28,639 bases of DNA from Gamarada debralockiae (Eukaryota > Ascomycota > Leotiomycetes > Helotiales > Hyphodiscaceae). The notes beneath the pieces were generated by a model. That model was not told the origin of the DNA, searched no databases, and saw only the letters and a list, made by a program, of their open reading frames with translations. Position 1 is the stretch's first letter; each line of letters begins with the position of its first letter. Both the position numbers and the translations under genes were made by a program. The stretch lies in the NCBI GenBank assembly GCA_002803225.1, contig NXFV01002071.1, positions 1-28,639 on the forward strand. The letters run 5' to 3'. Below, piece after piece: positions 1 through 11,495 of the stretch.

Positions 1-798
1 TGGTGAATCGGATAGCTCTTCGCGTTCACCTGCAAATAGCTCAAGGGTCCTCTATGATAAGTGACATTTTCGAGGCTATTTATAACGGCAGAGTTAGTCA
101 CTCGGTTGTCGAGTATGGCATTCAAGCCAACAGAGACGGCCACGGTGTATACATTTTGAATAAGGTAGGGGAATAATGTGGCTCGTCCCGCACATCACTT
201 CGCGACCGAAAATAACCCCCCAAACAAAACAACGCTGCAACTGCAGGTCAACCCCCTTTCGAAAACTCTCTCCAGAACAGGTCAGATCGTGGTACTTGAT
301 CCTCGTCTTATAGCTTGGCATCTTGGCTGCATCTTGGCCCTTACTGTCGATTGCGTTTGTGAAAATCCTTGGCGGGCGTCCAAGAAAGTTAGAAACCGGC
401 CCAAGCCGGCAAGCCGCCGCAGATCGTGCCGCTCTGAGGCTCTCTTGGCTCGATTCGAGAATAATGCCGTTCTTGGCTGGCGCTGCCGGTGATACTAAAT
501 TAGAAATCATTGACTTTGGCTGGACTATTGAGGAACAGCCAAGAATCAAGATGTTTACTTTCGTCGCCAAGGTGAGTATGTTTACACTTTCTGACTTCTT
601 AGCTATGCTGTGCGGTATGAGATGTGATTGAGACTATGGATTGCGATGCAGGGTTGACAGAAAGTGTATATAGTCCCTCGTTGTCCTGGCCATCAATCCA
701 CTTCAAATCCTGAAGCAAAACAACAACCGTACAATCTACAGCACCACTTCCAACCATCACCTCTCAACTCCCCAATATTCAACCTTCACCAAGTAATC
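1..798. other. Left-edge non-coding stretch
   Basis: Open frames occur on both strands (the longest is about 158 codons, minus, 94-570), but they overlap each other, have no recognisable domain and do not link into a spliced gene. I see no RNA gene or repeat. The right part is the promoter and leader of the small gene that starts at 799. Confidence 0.4.
665..673 (+). promoter_or_regulatory. TATA-like box for the 799 gene
   Basis: TGTATATAG lies about 130 bp upstream of the ATG at 799. The C/A-rich, G-poor leader that follows (about 690-798) is typical of fungal transcription start regions and 5' UTRs. The role is inferred from position and motif only. Confidence 0.4.
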
Positions 799-1110
799 AT
801 GTCTTCTCAAGCAACTAGAACTGGTAAGCCCCCCTCACATTTTACTTCCTCCCTTCCTCAAAAGACCATATACTGACATGCCTCTCCTCTAGACCGATCC
901 TCCTCCATCGCCTCCACAACATCCACCTCCTTAAGCGGAAGCTGGCTGGTTCTTACCAGCGAATGCAACAACAACTTCACTTCCTCCCGACATCCCTCAT
1001 CCACCCAACTCGAAGTCGCCTACATCGCAAAGAACAGCAAGGTCTTCAGGCCTGTCTCCAATATCGACGCTGAGAGGAACCTCTTCCTCCGCCGAGCGAG
1101 GGACAACTAG
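799..1110 (+). CDS. Small spliced protein of unknown function (80 aa)
   Basis: Two exons, 799-823 and 893-1110, are joined across a 69-bp intron (donor GTAAGC, acceptor CTCTAG). The total of 243 bp is exactly 81 codons including TAG. The protein starts MSSQATRTDRSSS, has a Ser/Thr-rich first third, then a more ordered part with SGSWLVLTSE, LEVAYIAKNSKVFRPVSN and a basic C-terminus ending LFLRRARDN. There is no signal peptide, membrane segment or family motif that I know. The TATA-like box, the G-poor leader and an intron that restores the frame support a real gene. The stop is 83 bp before a MITE-like element, which would therefore lie in or next to its 3' UTR. The function is unknown; a chance model cannot be fully excluded. 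Confidence 0.6.
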
Positions 1111-1192
1111 GTTATGGGACTTAGAGGAAAGCTATGCTGGGACGTGATGAGTGCCGGGCGGCACTTGGAGCAGGGGTGTGCTTGGCGGGCTC

Positions 1193-1436
1193 TACGGAGA
1201 CGAAAAAAGCGGCCGATTTTGGCCTGTGCGTAATACCAAAGGCCGTACTTCAACAATAACAAAACTTTCTCAAAACTGAACTAAATTTGCTGGAGCTTGA
1301 TTTTAGAGCTCCAAAGAAGTCAAACTGTTTTCTGATTAATTTTTGAATATTTTAAATAAAGGTTGTTGGTTGTTATTTAAGCCTGAAAAAAGGACAGAGG
1401 CGTAGGCCAAAATCGGCCGCTTATTTCGTCCTCGTA
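1193..1436. mobile_element. MITE-like element with TIRs and TA target duplication
   Basis: The two ends form an imperfect inverted repeat of about 35 bp. The left arm runs from TACGGAGACG through GCGGCCGATTTTGGCCT. The right arm, reverse-complemented, runs from TACGAGGACG through the identical GCGGCCGATTTTGGCCT. Each end starts at a TA dinucleotide, as expected for a Tc1/mariner/pogo target site duplication. The 240-bp interior has no coding potential, is AT-rich and contains a second palindrome (GGAGCT...AGCTCC) near 1294-1314. Size, TIRs and lack of coding capacity fit a non-autonomous MITE. The superfamily assignment rests only on the TA ends. Confidence 0.75.
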
Positions 1437-1753
1437 GAGGCGGGGTACTTGGCGGGGCGGACGCTAGTAATGAGGATCGACGCTGGGATATTGGCAGGCT
1501 TGGCGTATTGAATTGGCATTTTTGTTTGTTGCATGGCGTGGGGTCGTGTGTTTGTTACTTTCTGTTGTAGTACTAAACGGATGTTTCGTTCGTTGTTCTG
1601 ACTTGACAGATAAAAGCGACCTGAGAGTTTGGGGTTTTTGGAAGGTGCCTTTTTAGGTGCCATAGCCTGAAATTTAGCGACCGTGCCCCTGAAATGACTT
1701 CCCCTATTCGTTTTACATTGACGATACGTGGCTGAAATCCAACTGAGAAATTC
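1437..1753. other. Gap between MITE and Trk pseudogene
   Basis: An 80-codon minus-strand open frame (1663-1421) begins at an ATG and runs into the right TIR of the MITE. It is basic, has no recognised domain and is probably fortuitous. Otherwise this is the downstream flank of the Trk relic; I see no RNA gene. Confidence 0.35.
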
Positions 1754-2902
1754 CTAAACCGTTAAAACTTGTCTTATGATACTCGCGCCTCTTTCTAGAC
1801 GAGTGAGACGACGAATCCTAGCATCTTCTTCCTCTGCCCTGTCCAGCCGGTCGACAGGCAATAGCACCGCCATATCAATCACAACAGGGAGGCCGCGATG
1901 GCGACCCCGCAGCATAACCGCACAAAGAATGAGCTTACTCAATGCATGCCAAGCTCCACAACAGCTGTACTGGTCCCACGGAACCCCCATACTGATTCCC
2001 ACGCAGCCATAGCCTGATACAACTTCGAATAACATTGAAGACCGAGAAATTTTTAGGGTCGTTCTCGAATTGAGACGATTCAATGATCATATAAAGAGGA
2101 CAGCGAGAGCCAGCCGCCAAAGATCGTGAGCCAGTTGTGCCCGCAATTGCTGGCTCAGAAAATAGCCTCGCGTTCCTTGCCCCCGCAAACCATTCCCACG
2201 AAGGTACTCCAAAAAGGCTTCCGTTTTTCTCCTTGAGCCCGCTCTCGATGTCCTCGGCGTAAATTCCGAGGCTGCGCTCTTCGTAGATGTTTGTGCTACG
2301 CATTGTGATGGCCACAGGGAATGCTGAGATATACATCATAATTGTGTATAGAACTTGAGTGCCAATCCTCAGAGACGAGATAGGAACGATATAAATGCCA
2401 CCTGAACGGACTGCGGTGGCTTGGAAGAGACCGTCAATGACCTTTGAGCGTAGAGAAAGGTAGTTAAGAGTCCCTCTTTCCGATCTTGATGCTGACAACT
2501 TCTTTAAATCTGAACTCGAACGCCCTTGATCTCACTTCTGTGAGGAAGATCGATACCCATATCGCCGATCCAACCAGCATGAGTATGAAGATAATGGCCT
2601 GCTGAGAAGTGTTTAAAGTTGACAGATTAACAGTATTCAAACCCCTATTTGTATATCAGCTATTGGCTCTTAGTTGAAGGTATCCCAGATTACCCACGCC
2701 TCAGTCATTGCGCTAATGGTAAGAAATATAGAATCAACGAAGGAAAACTTGTAGGGTGGTGTTGATGAGCCCAGAAGATAACCCCTGAGAGAAGACATGT
2801 CGCAACAAAGTACAAATAATGGACAGTGATGAAGTTCAACGGAGGCAACCATCGTGCTAGAAATCGATAGCTTTTCCGGAGAGGTCCAGGAAATGAAGGC
2901 AT
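1754..2902 (-). pseudogene. Decayed Trk-family potassium transporter
   Basis: Fragments in different frames match the fungal high-affinity K+ uptake family TRK. From the 5' end: an ATG at 2902 gives the N-terminus ending LPPLNFITVHYLYF and then IFW. A one-base loss in a G run (2770-2772) shifts to SSTPP...VDSIFLTISAMTEA. A 53-bp intron (2645-2697, donor GTGGGT) restores GLNTVNLSTLNTSQQ, completing the first pore loop, followed by a membrane segment and FEFRFKEV. About 2500-2470 is a deletion junction where most of the middle of the protein is gone. The frame then resumes with IDGLFQATAVRSGG, IMMYISAFPVAITMRSTN and YEERSLG. A further two-base frame change near 2028 precedes SGYGCVGISMG (last pore loop) and LSKLILCAVMLRGRHRGLP, with a stop at 1754. 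Intact relatives are several times longer. The breaks and the deletion mean it cannot make a working channel. Confidence 0.85.
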
Positions 2903-3490
2903 CGAGGTTTCTCTTCTGTTTTCGGTGTGTCCACGAAGACGGATCCACTTCACGGACCCAGAACAGCAGATAGTAGACTCTACTGACGATTGGGAAGTAA
3001 TAAAATAAACAAGTCAAAAACACGAAATAACTCCCAGAGAGCAAACCACCTAAAGTTTAAATCAAGAAAAGCGGCGTACATAAACATAACATCACTCCAA
3101 ATCCTTAAATTGAAGTGTCTCCCAATATTGAGTTCTGGATATCACACCATCTCCAGCTGATTGTCACTCAAGCTACGTACCTGTAGACTGTTTCTCGGCA
3201 ATCCCGAAAGCGAAAAAAAAGACCGAAGTATCTGAACTATCGTCTTCTACTCTTTTCATAGAAGGCTTCTTTTGTGGGCGATTTGCGTGACAGCTTATTC
3301 TAAAGGTAAGCATGACATACAATACTATTTCGGCTCTAATAAAATCTTGACACTAAAGTGTACATCGGTTCTTCCAACCACTGTAAGCAAACGACAAAGA
3401 AGAGGTGAGTGAAGTGAGTTTTTCATAAGATGCACCTTCCTCGCATACGCCCAAAAATGCCTGTATAATTCAAATCTCTCTCTCTCCATC
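2903..3490. other. Gap between Trk relic and AFG3 3' end
   Basis: This holds the upstream side of the Trk relic and the 3' flank of the AFG3-like gene. Short minus-strand open frames near 3044-2903 are hydrophobic but do not match the Trk N-terminus. I see no repeat or RNA gene. Confidence 0.35.
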
Positions 3491-6241
3491 CTATAGCTTG
3501 CTAAAAATCGCCGGGCTAGGCTCTTCAGGCGGTGTGTCCAATGTGCCTTCATTCGGGAACGGCGGTGGAGCGCTGTTCTGCCCACCCCCAAAATACTTCG
3601 TGAAATCCTTATTCTCGTCAAATGGTCGCGGCCCAAGTAGGCGCACCATATCATCTCTCCCGAGTACCTCCTTGCTCAATAACTCCTCAGCTATAATACC
3701 AACTTCCTTTTTCTTCTCAGTGAGCAAGTCCTTGCATTGCTTGTACGCTTCGTCAACTATCCTCCTGACCTCCGAGTCGATTGTTTGAGCTGTAGCCTCC
3801 GCGAACGGTTTGTGCAGCTTGTTTTCATCGTCCTCGAAGTGTAGCGGGCCGAGTTTCTTGCTCATGCCCCACTTTGTGACCATTGCTGTTGCCATGCGTG
3901 TGACTTTGTTGAAATCATCTGAGGCACCGGATGTCACGGTCTCGAAATGTAGTTCTTCGGATACACGACCGCCGAGGGTCATGGCCATACGGTCCATCAA
4001 CTGGTTGACATTCATAAGGTATGTGTCACCCGCTGGAAGATATTGCGCATATCCGAGGGCACCTTGGCCACGGGGAATGATGGATACTTTGAGGAGTGGG
4101 TCAGCGTATTTAAAGTACCAACCGCAAATAGCGTGGCCAGCTTCGTGGTAGGCGACTGTCTTCTTCTCTTCTGGCGAGAGGACGAGGGACTTCTTTTCTA
4201 GTCCACCGATCACACGCTCAATTGCTTGCTCGAAGTGGATCATTGCCACCGATTTCGCGCTTGTTCGGGCAGCTATTGAGCGTTAGTAGATGTTGAATTG
4301 GGGTAGGATGAATGCAGTCCTACCAATCAAAGCAGCTTCGTTCACACAGTTGGCGATATCAGCACCAGAGAAACCAGGCGTCAATGCTGAAAGACGCCCA
4401 GTCAAGTATTCCAAATCCTCGTTCGTAACAATCTTGCGCAAGTGGACCATGAAGATTTGTCTTCGGCCCTCCATCGTCGGTCGATCGATAGCAATATGTC
4501 TGTCGAAACGACCTGGACGCATAAGAGCCTTGTCAAGCACATCCGGTCTGTTGGTACCAGCAAGAACAACGACTTGTTCAGTAGTGTTGAAACCATCCAT
4601 CTCAGTCAAAATCTGGTTGAGTGTAGCTTCTCGTTCGTCGTTACCGCCACCAAAGGAGCCTGCCTTTCCACGAGCTTTGCCAATAGCATCGATTTCATCG
4701 ATAAAAATGATACAGGGTGTGTTCTTTCTCGCCATAGCAAAGAGGTCACGCACTCGAGATGCACCAACACCGACGAACATTTCCACAAATTCGGATCCAC
4801 TGACGCTGAAGAAGGGGACTTGTGACTCCCCAGCCGTGGCCTTCGCCAAAAGAGTCTTACCAGTACCAGGAGGACCAGAAAGAATGGCACCGCGAGGGAT
4901 CTTAGCTCCCAGCCGTTGGAATTGCTCTGGCGTCTTCAAGAAAGCAACGAATTCCATGATCTCCGCTTTGGCTTCGTCCATTCCTGCCACATCCTTGAAT
5001 TTGATCTTAACGTCTGTCTCGTGGTTGAATTGTTTCGCTCGACTCTTGCCCATGCTGAATATTCCATTGCTTGAACCACCTGCAGACGCTCGCCGTGAAA
5101 GATAGAAAATAGCACCAATGAACAGAAGCGTTGGGCCAAAGTTCATAACGATAGTCCAGATATCCGAATCTGACGCATAGCTGACAGGTATTCTTTCCGA
5201 ACTCGGGATGCCAAGCTCTTTCTGTGCGTCTTCCAGTTTTCGTTCAAAGGCCTCGACAGAGCCTATCGAAAAGTAGTAGTGGAAGTTGGGGTTGGCGGCA
5301 GGAGAGTCGGGATACATCGATTGAGTAGCTTCACGATGGAGATCAACGCGGATACGATTTCCGTTGATCACAGTCAACTTCTCAACCAATCCCTTGTCCA
5401 AGAACGTGTTCCGGAACTCCTGCCAGGTGATATCCCTTCTATTCTCTCCGGGCATGACCATCCGATACAGCAGATATGAGACGAAAGCCGAAATCAAGAA
5501 CGAACTTGTATCAATCTTGATCTCTCCAACCTTAAACCCATCCTGCTTGCTCCCACCACTGCTCTTTTGTTTGCCTCCCGGTGGCGGAGATCCAGCCCCT
5601 CCAAACGTACTCTTCGGATTATTACTCTGGAAATCCGTCTTCTCCTTCTCACCACCCAACTCCCTCTCCGTCTGCTTCCGCGCCATCTGCGACGTTAACC
5701 TCGTAATCTTCGCCGCCGTCGCAAGCGTCAACGGTTTACCCTTCACATCATCCATCAATTCCTTCAACTCTTGTGGAATCCCTTCCTTCTTAATCGCCTC
5801 AAACGCCCGCTCGATCGTCTCCACCTGTCCTTTCGGCATTCCCTTCTTCAGCGTCTCAAGGAGCGCCTCCATAGCTTCTTGCTCCTCAGCACTGATTTTC
5901 ACCATCCCCTCCGCCAACGGCGGCTCACTGGCCTCATCTTCTCCCTTCGGCGACAACGGCGTCTTTCCATCATATAGATTCTCTGTTCCAGGCGCAGGTT
6001 TCGACGATGGCTCCGAAGCTTCCTTTTTTACCTCCGCAGACTCATTTTTTTTCGCAGCATTATTTTCTGGCTTTCGCTTGATCGGTGGCGGATTCGCATA
6101 TGCCCTTGTCTGCTGTACCGCTATCCTCGATCTTAATAAAGCTGTGTTTGGGGATGGGCGGAGACTCGATCGTGCGGCGGATTGGAGGGAGGATTTCGAT
6201 ATTCTGGCGAGTGTGCTCGATTGCCGCAAAATTGAGGTCAT
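3491..6241 (-). CDS. AFG3: Mitochondrial m-AAA protease subunit (Afg3/Yta10 type)
   Basis: This is an ATP-dependent zinc protease of the inner mitochondrial membrane, facing the matrix. In other fungi it degrades unassembled membrane proteins and matures some imported proteins. Two exons (6241-4324 and 4272-3491) flank a 51-bp intron with a perfect TACTAAC branch site, giving 899 aa. Visible parts: a Ser/Arg-rich presequence, FtsH extracellular-type domain between membrane segments near 245-263 and 361-381, Walker A GPPGTGKT at 456-463, Walker B IIFIDEID at 511-518, the second region of homology around 562-581, and the zinc site HEAGH at 682-686. [20 protein letters not shown] and [12 protein letters not shown] resemble Afg3/Yta10 more than the partner Yta12 from memory of the yeast proteins; the assignment to one paralogue is an inference. 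A charged linker of about 150 residues precedes the first membrane segment. No defect seen. Confidence 0.95.
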
Positions 6242-6841
6242 GCTTGGCTAGAGCTATGGCGGATCGTTAGGAGAATGGGAAGGAGGTTCACTGATTCGTG
6301 ACGGCAGTGAGTCCTCTTGCTATCTCATCGGAGTATGGGGAGTTTGAAAGAGTGTTGTCGATTCGAGCTCGGCGAAGGCAAAGATGGAAGTCGTGTGCAT
6401 GTAAGTGATGATGTAGACTAAAAGAGGCTAGCTCGGTTCGGAGCAGTTCCACCGTTAGTAGCGTGATAAACATGCTCAAATTGACCACAAGGCCTTTGCT
6501 GGTGGTTTCTAGGACAAATTGCGAGTGAATTTCAATGCGACGGTTTGAAAGCTTTGAAATGTTTGCAATAATCAATTATGGAATTAACTGCAACAGCCGA
6601 GCAATCCAGTATTTTGCAACCAGCCCATTCCTTCGGAGTAGAGATACACACCCTGTCTCGTACATAAAACGAAAGCAAAGCTCATTCATAGCTCATAAGA
6701 CGCCATTAATCATACCAAAACCAAGTCATGCTCAAATAATATCAAAGAAGTGACATCCGCTTCTACACTTTGTACCCCTAACACCGATACTCTTTCCCCT
6801 TAATCCCAATAAAGTTAAACATCAGCCGTCAAGGAGAGGTG
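6242..6841. promoter_or_regulatory. AFG3 promoter and 3' flank of the Zn2Cys6 gene
   Basis: This 600-bp gap lies upstream of the minus-strand AFG3-like gene and downstream of the Zn2Cys6 gene. Only short unconvincing open frames are present. I see no strong TATA box. Confidence 0.4.
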
Positions 6842-9809
6842 CTACCGCATTTGCTGGTTCTGCAAATGTTGATTGTTGTTGTTCTGCAAGGTCGGATCGC
6901 CCATAATTCCATTCTCGAAACTGGGGTATTGTCCACCTGTCATGTCAGCCCAGTCCCATTCAAGAGTCATTGGCATCTGCCAGAGATCTTGTGGGACGAA
7001 AGGTTGCTGGAAGGTATTTAGGTTCAGAGGCGAATTTATGTCGTTGCCGTTAGTATATCCTTGAATGTCTGCGAACGGAGTCATGCCACTGCCATTCGGC
7101 GTCATGTACTCGCTGCCATTACTGAAATCAGGTTGCCAAATACTAGAATTCGGCGAACCGTTCCCAACAGGGGGACTGAAACCATTCTGAGAATTCATTT
7201 GATTGCCCATGCTTGGAGAAAATACTCCAGCCATGGCTGAGGTATGGGCAGTCGTTATTGGTGTTTGCGGCGGTACGGCCGATTTCGGCGGATGGGGAGT
7301 CTTCGTCTTCGAAGGATCTTCATGGTTCTTGCGTTTTCTCCGTGATGAGGACTCTTGCTCTGCCTTGTCCAGAACCACTTTCGAGATCCGTTCAAATTCG
7401 GAGCAGACACCAAGCATGCGCTTCACACCTCCATTTCCTTCATCCGCCCCAAGCATTGACAGGAAGCTGACAACCAGGTTCATTAATCGAACATCGGATC
7501 GAGCCCGAGGGTCTTGTGGGTTTTGCAGAATATTTCCGAATAATGTTACAAGTGCAGAGACGGGGAAATAAAGAATAAGCCTTTATACATGTTAGCATTG
7601 TCATTGAAACGGACTCCACACTATCACTTACCACACACAAGAAAAGTCTCCTTGTGGGACATATTTGATGAGATGAATCGAAGCCCGAGCAGCAGAAACA
7701 CACAACGCTGCTGATGAAAAGACTCGAGGGTTTAGTGGCCTTGCATTCAGGCCTTGGATGGCGTAATTCGATAATCGGCTGGTCCAGTAGCCGTGATGTA
7801 CCGACATTCGGTGAATCGTAGTAAGACAATTGTAGTATGCAAAGTGAAGGAAGACAACGTGCAGTATCAAGGGCGTGTGGGAGGCTTTGATCTCATGTTC
7901 CGGACGGAAATCCACCGGTATGCTATCCTTCCACTCCTCCAATTGATGATCCAGCTCTCCAATAGTATTGAGGAGTTCACCATCAGACTGTTTCGAGGCC
8001 TTAGTCGAGTACAACTGCTTGTAGACTTTGCTCTCAATCGTGGCAAATTCACACATCAGACGGAACAAGTTGACCTTTCCTTTTCCATCAGCTAACGGGA
8101 TGTTGCCGATGTTGTCATCTGGATCAGCACTTGGAAGCTCGACGTTCATATCGTCATCGTCTTGCGCCGGAGGCCGTCCAGACCGCAAGCAAATATCTTT
8201 GTCCAACATATAAGCAATCCAGAATACTCGTTTCCGCTGTTCGATTTCGACAGGGTTGAGATTAAAACCAGAACCGCGCTTGTGCAGTCCGATACTGTGA
8301 GAAGATCGAATTGCGGCGGCAACTAGGAAGAATGATGGTTGGGGGTTTGGCGTGCCTTGCAAGAAGAGAGCCATTCCAAGAAGTGCCTGGACACTTAGCA
8401 GATCGGTGTTGCGCAACGAAAGCTCTGTCAAGACCCCCATAGCATTCTTCAAATAACCCCAAGCCTTCTCATCTTCCTCTTGTGGAACCAAATTGCTCAT
8501 TACCCGAAGCCGGTGGGCAATCGCAAGAGCAACGTTAAGACTAGCCCACCACCCAGAGCCTTCATATGGATCTCGTGAATATTGCCGATCAACAAGGTGC
8601 ATGAACGTCGGTTGGTGGAATAGCGGGAACATGCAGTTGAAGTTCTCGAAGTAGTCCTTCATCAGGGATATACATTCATTCTTAGGCGGAAGTTGTCGGT
8701 ATATCGGTCTGGCAAAAAGGTCCCCAAACACCTCTGGCTTCCAATACATCATCTTGTTGTCGTCCACAGAGGCAGACGATATCATTTCCTGGAATGAAGA
8801 GTCCCCAGTCTTTTCATTGACCCACTGTATACCTTTGGGAGAAAAGATGGAGAATCCCGAAGACGACCCTGAGACAAATCAGCATTTCGGCGCTCCCGCA
8901 TCAAGTAGCAATCCATACCTATGTATCGAGTTTCACCACAATTGTTGGTAACCAACGAGCACATCATGTCCGAGAGTTCCTCTACCTCCTCTTGCGGCCT
9001 CTCTGGCTCAACAGTACTATGTCGCTTGTCGCCATTCTTACTCTGTGGCTCGGGAGATCCCAATGTACTTCGCGGGGTTGATCCACTTCCTTCATTTGGG
9101 GTACTTTGTGATGGGGAGGTGGGGTTCGATCCGGGTACTTGGGAAGCTCTTCGTGAATTATTCTTTTCCGCCAATCGTTTTTCTAATGTTCCCAGGTCTG
9201 TACGTCCATTATCGTCTTCGTTGAGGAGTCCTAAGAGGAGATTAGTAATAACTCGGACGAAAGCGGCGGTTGAGAGTTTCAAGACGAATTGTGCGAACTC
9301 ACCAGACAATCTGAGTAAACTTTCCATCCTACCCAATCTGTTCTCGAGACCTTCGATATACTTTGCCCTGACAAGAGGTCAGTAAGGCCAGTAGATCCAA
9401 ATGCGCAATTTTCGCATACCCTTTCGGTGGATTCCTCTTCTTTTCTACCTGTGTGAAGACACATTCCGTCTTGTAATTGATACAATGTGTGCAAGCCGGC
9501 ATCTTTCCATCGCACTTAATCTTCTTTTTCCTACACATATCGCACGCCTGCCATCTCGTCAGTCCTTCATCCTCATCATTCGGCCGAATTGTAGATATTT
9601 CCTACCCGTGCAATCCTTCTCCGCTTTGCCTCATTACTCTCATCAAGCAGTGTCCCATCAGTAAACATCGGTCCAGTCATATCTGGTAAATTCGCTGGCC
9701 TAGGCAATCCATCTGCGCTATAATTGCCAAAGATCTGTGGTGGGGGGTTCATCAGAGGTGGCGCTTGCGGGAGCTGGAAGCCGTTGTTGTGGTGCAAAGT
9801 GTCCATCAT
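6842..9809 (-). CDS. Zn2Cys6 transcription factor with Fungal_trans domain
   Basis: Six exons: 9809-9606, 9547-9420, 9367-9303, 9230-8919, 8868-7632 and 7580-6842. The introns are 58, 52, 72, 50 and 51 bp. The sum of 2685 bp gives 894 aa. Exon 1 ends in KRRRIAR, a nuclear-localisation-like stretch. The binuclear zinc cluster follows with cysteines at 70, 73, 80, 87, 90 and 97 (CX2CX6CX6CX2CX6C), then a linker and a short coiled coil ([18 protein letters not shown]). A Pro/Ser/Thr-rich linker with [18 protein letters not shown] leads to the Fungal_trans middle domain from about residue 300 ([29 protein letters not shown]). The C-terminus is Asn/Gln/Ser/Pro-rich, a likely activation region. The start is the first of two tandem ATGs; the frame stays open a little upstream (to about 9836) and CAG acceptors are near, so an extra 5' exon is possible. 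The regulated pathway cannot be read from sequence. Confidence 0.9.
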
Positions 9810-11495
9810 CGTAGATTGGGCCTGTGTCCTGTCCAAAGGAAATGTCGTGAGGTTTGAGTATCAGGATGGAGAATCGTTCTCCTGACTCAAATGTGGCCTA
9901 TTGTTGCACCGTCTCCGGAAACTTATTATTATTACTTGGAGCCTAGGCGGAGCGTATTCGGGTTGCTGTCGCTGGTCGGACTTGCCCTTAACTCCCGCTG
10001 CGCAGCGCGTCAGGGGATGATCTGTGGTGCGTACGGCGGTCGGTAGAGACTCTATGGGATCAAAGTGACTTTTTGTCTTTGATGGCGTCCAGTAGTATCG
10101 AGGAGTCGGTGAGGGTTGAAATTGAGTGAGACCGTTGACAAATGTCTTTGAAGGGTCGCATCTAGGGCCGGGCTACTGGGCGAGGAGAACGTAAGTGTCA
10201 GAATTGAAGAAAGGTCGATTTCTCTGATGTTCTGGATGTTCCCAAACCGCCGCTGATCATAGCGTATGAGAGTTTGTGCGGCCGCTTTGGTCCGCCGCGT
10301 TGGTGATGCTTTTTTGAATCTGCTTACGGATCCAACCCGCACTAAGACTGATCGAGATATCAAGATGGGACTGCGCCTCAATTGATAGGTTTGATATCCT
10401 CGAATGAACATCGGAAGCAAGCGAAAAGAAGCAATTCTGTGACGACGTGCTTGCAGGACACCACCTTGAAGTCGGATTAAACTTTTGGTGACCAGGTGTG
10501 CGCATGCCTGATGCGGTTCTTTGAACGAATGGTCAGGTCACACAGTAGTTCACCGACTCGAGTGTTTCATCCATTGCTTGTCTGGGTCTTTATGGGACGA
10601 GCAACCCATCAAAGAACTACAAATTCTCGTAGATTTTCTCATGATCCTGGATGATTAACTTCATATCGAGTCTAGAATATACTCAATTTCCAATTGCAAG
10701 AGCGCCTCGTTATCATTATGAGCCATCCGTCTCCACCAATAATGATGCCTGTATCACATCTCAGACGTTCATGAAACGCTGGAAGCCTCTCCATCTGACC
10801 TTGAGCGCGATTCTCAAGACCAATCCAGTGTTGAAGAGAACCCACTTTGGCCGGGTTACAAATTCTTATTTTTGTATCACATGTAACTCAGCCACGGTAG
10901 TACCGCGTATGGTGTTTTGTATCTGGCGGGAAGACCTGTGCATTTGCATTCTTCAGACGGATGTTGGGGACTTACCATGTCCAACTATGCATTTAACAAG
11001 CCTTGGTCATCACACCATCAAGAAAGTAATCGAGAACCCAATGTTACATCAGACATGGGAAGACATTATCTTTATTCCATACCGATCTGATCTGAACTAT
11101 CCATGGTATGACCGAGTACTATACAAAATGGCACAGATCCACACACATATTAGGGCAACAGACCACAGACATCAGACCATTCAAAATGGCAATGTATCAG
11201 GTCCTTGCCGTCCATCATTGGATATAAGTTTCCAAGCCTATGTGTAGCCAAGAGGCTCTGCTAGAGCGTTATCGCAACAATGAGGTCAGATCTTGCAGCT
11301 CACTGGTATCAAATACCCCCCTGACAAACGCCAGGCAAATGCATAACTGAAAAGATATCCAAGGGAAGTGCCGTAGCACTACCCACACGCTGAAATCCAC
11401 AATATCTACACGAAGGGAAAAGCAGGTTCGTAGTCATCCACATGGAAAAGCCCAGATCCGATGCACAGACTTTTTTGAGACAGGCGGGGATTTTT
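9810..11495. other. Long gap upstream of the Zn2Cys6 gene
   Basis: This 1.7-kb stretch includes the promoter and leader of the Zn2Cys6 gene (left) and the 3' flank of the Ser/Thr-rich membrane protein gene (right). Minus-strand open frames at 10505-10052 overlap and show no domain. The only long frame is the orphan ORF at 10651-11247, listed separately. A long upstream region is common for fungal regulator genes. Confidence 0.45.
10651..11247 (+). CDS. Orphan open reading frame (198 aa), doubtful
   Basis: This ATG-started frame of 199 codons stands alone in a gap between two minus-strand genes. The product is rich in His, Cys, Thr and Ile and contains phrases such as KRWKPLHLTLSAI and PYRSDLNYPWYDRVLYK. 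It shows no signal peptide, membrane segment, repeat or motif that I recognise. Codon use is not visibly biased. It is long for a chance frame at this base composition, which is the only argument for it. It could equally be fortuitous or a relic. Confidence 0.22.
   Translation: MINFISSLEYTQFPIARAPRYHYEPSVSTNNDACITSQTFMKRWKPLHLTLSAILKTNPVLKRTHFGRVTNSYFCITCNSATVVPRMVFCIWREDLCICILQTDVGDLPCPTMHLTSLGHHTIKKVIENPMLHQTWEDIIFIPYRSDLNYPWYDRVLYKMAQIHTHIRATDHRHQTIQNGNVSGPCRPSLDISFQAYV

Noticed and set aside
94..631. Overlapping open frames on both strands (up to 158 codons)
   Set aside because: They overlap mutually, have no domain or splice continuation, and sit just before a promoter-like region. Treated as chance.
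4290..6251. Long plus-strand frames (271 and 295 codons) opposite AFG3
   Set aside because: Antisense shadows of the strongly coding AFG3 exon; no protein features of their own.
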